DNA from: an uncultured Acidobacteriia bacterium
Lineage (GTDB): Bacteria; Acidobacteriota; Terriglobia; Bryobacterales; Bryobacteraceae
Direction of reading: 5' to 3'
Length of the DNA stretch: 64,000 nt
Assembly (NCBI GenBank): GCA_903851195.1
Contig: CAINNJ010000050.1
Location: 40,242 to 104,241 of the forward strand
A program made the translations under genes and the position numbers. Each line of letters begins with the position of its first letter. Position 1 is the stretch's first letter. Positions 63,032 through 64,000 of the stretch are shown in pieces. Below the pieces are notes generated by a model, which searched no databases, was not told the origin of the DNA, and worked only from the letters and a program-made list of their open reading frames with translations.

Positions 63032-64000
63032 CTTTCCGCTTCCGTAAGGGAGCGGCCTCATTGAAGCCGATGCGGATCGGTTCACCGCGGTCACGCTGCC
63101 GGCCTTTCCGCTTCCGTAAGGGAGCGGCCTCATTGAAGCGATAATCCCCGTAGTTCACCGCCTCCAGCATGGCGACTTTCCGCTTCCGTAAGGGAGCGGC
63201 CTCATTGAAGCAGGGACTTAGTCGTGCGGCAACGCGAGCAGATGAGCCGCCCTTTCCGCTTCCGTAAGGGAGCGGCCTCATTGAAGCCGATGTCGGACTA
63301 AGCAGCAATCACGGTGTGAGTCACCTTTCCGCTTCCGTAAGGGAGCGGCCTCATTGAAGCTCGAACGTCCAGGCCGGATCGGCCCACGTGGTGTCTACTT
63401 TCCGCTTCCGTAAGGGAGCGGCCTCATTGAAGCCAGCCAGCTGAATAAGCAGGGTAACAGAGAGACCTTCCTTTCCGCTTCCGTAAGGGAGCGGCCTCAT
63501 TGAAGCAACATTGGAGATATCGTATGTGTAGCCGGAGGAACTCTTTCCGCTTCCGTAAGGGAGCGGCCTCATTGAAGCAGCTAACATCCCTCGTTCATGC
63601 TTGCGCTCCTGCCATCTTTCCGCTTCCGTAAGGGAGCGGCCTCATTGAAGCCCGTCCAGCGTCCCTGCATCCTCCTCGGCGACCTCCTTTCCGCTTCCGT
63701 AAGGGAGCGGCCTCATTGAAGCGAGAGATGCTGTCACTCGTCAGAATTCGAAACGGCAGTACTTTCCGCTTCCGTAAGGGAGCGGCCTCATTGAAGCTGT
63801 CCTCGTCAGTACCGTCATCAACGGTATACGCTCTTTCCGCTTCCGTAAGGGAGCGGCCTCATTGAAGCTGTCCAGCGCTCCGAGTGCATTTTTGCCGTCC
63901 GCCCTTTCCGCTTCCGTAAGGGAGCGGCCTCATTGAAGCCAGCCAGCCTGAATAAGCAGGGTAAAGCAGGGTAACTTTCCGCTTCCGTAAGGGAGCGGCC
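63032..64000 (+). CRISPR. CRISPR array, at least 14 repeats, continues past the window
   Basis: Thirteen full copies of one identical 36-nt repeat start at 63032, 63104, 63176, 63252, 63325, 63398, 63471, 63543, 63616, 63687, 63762, 63833 and 63904. A fourteenth, from 63975, is cut by the window end. Spacers are 35-40 nt. The repeat begins CTTTCCGC, ends ATTGAAGC and contains an 8-bp stem CCGCTTCC/GGGAGCGG (one G-U pair) closed by the GTAA tetraloop, the form expected for Cas6/Cas5-type processing. Spacers 6 (63434-63470) and 13 (63940-63974) are near-duplicates. Open frames across the array are repeat artefacts. Confidence 0.99.

Noticed and set aside
63018..63587. Open frames encoding repeated EAAPLRKRK- or SMRPLPYGSGK-type peptides
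   Set aside because: They are translations of the CRISPR repeat and spacers, not a repeat protein.

Overview
The window looks like chromosomal DNA of an Acidobacteriota bacterium, most likely of the Bryobacterales/Solibacter type. The reasons are high GC, many very large carboxypeptidase-regulatory TonB-dependent receptors (four, one partial), paired planctomycete-type cytochrome/DUF1553 and DUF1501 proteins, DUF6152 and DUF6644 proteins, and many c-type cytochromes. This assignment is inferred from gene content; no rRNA or tRNA gene was seen.

Layout. (1) 1-10.75 kb: the tail of a TonB receptor, then a nine-gene co-directional run: SMP-30 lactonase-like protein, PQQ dehydrogenase, small cytochrome c, seven-haem TPR cytochrome, NAD epimerase, TIM-barrel isomerase, DUF362 protein, transketolase and cupin. 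This reads as periplasmic sugar oxidation plus sugar rearrangement. (2) 10.75-13.2 kb: small membrane/secreted proteins and a HpaI-type aldolase behind a palindromic control region. (3) 13.7-18.5 kb: a gallate ring-cleavage operon (amidohydrolase-like protein, galB, galC, fused galA), closed by a strong bidirectional terminator and facing a glutathione-independent formaldehyde dehydrogenase. (4) 18.66-31.6 kb: a complete quinohemoprotein amine dehydrogenase locus, qhpG-F-E then qhpA-D-C-B, split by a CxxCH/cyclase-fold protein and a TonB receptor. That receptor is preceded by a strongly structured leader able to hide its own ribosome-binding site. (5) 31.6-37.8 kb: alpha/beta hydrolase, laccase-type multicopper oxidase and a TonB receptor. 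(6) 37.8-48.9 kb: two divergent PSD1-DUF1501 modules flanking a HpaI aldolase and a 2-hydroxyacid dehydrogenase. (7) 48.9-59.4 kb: SGNH esterase, TonB receptor, sortilin-like propeller, M20 amidohydrolase and glycosyltransferase. (8) 59.4-64 kb: a CRISPR adaptation module (Cas4-Cas1 fusion, Cas2), a 1.5-kb gap with weak or broken small genes, and an array of at least 14 identical 36-nt repeats that runs off the window. No effector gene is present in the window.

How parts work together. In the qhp locus, QhpC is the short gamma subunit carrying the cofactor. QhpD (radical SAM) makes the Cys-to-Asp/Glu thioethers, QhpG hydroxylates the cofactor tryptophan, QhpE removes the leader, QhpF exports the product, and QhpA (dihaem) and QhpB (propeller) complete the periplasmic enzyme. 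Every residue needed for the four crosslinks is present in QhpC. The gallate operon, formaldehyde dehydrogenase and laccase together suggest use of methoxylated lignin aromatics, which is an inference.
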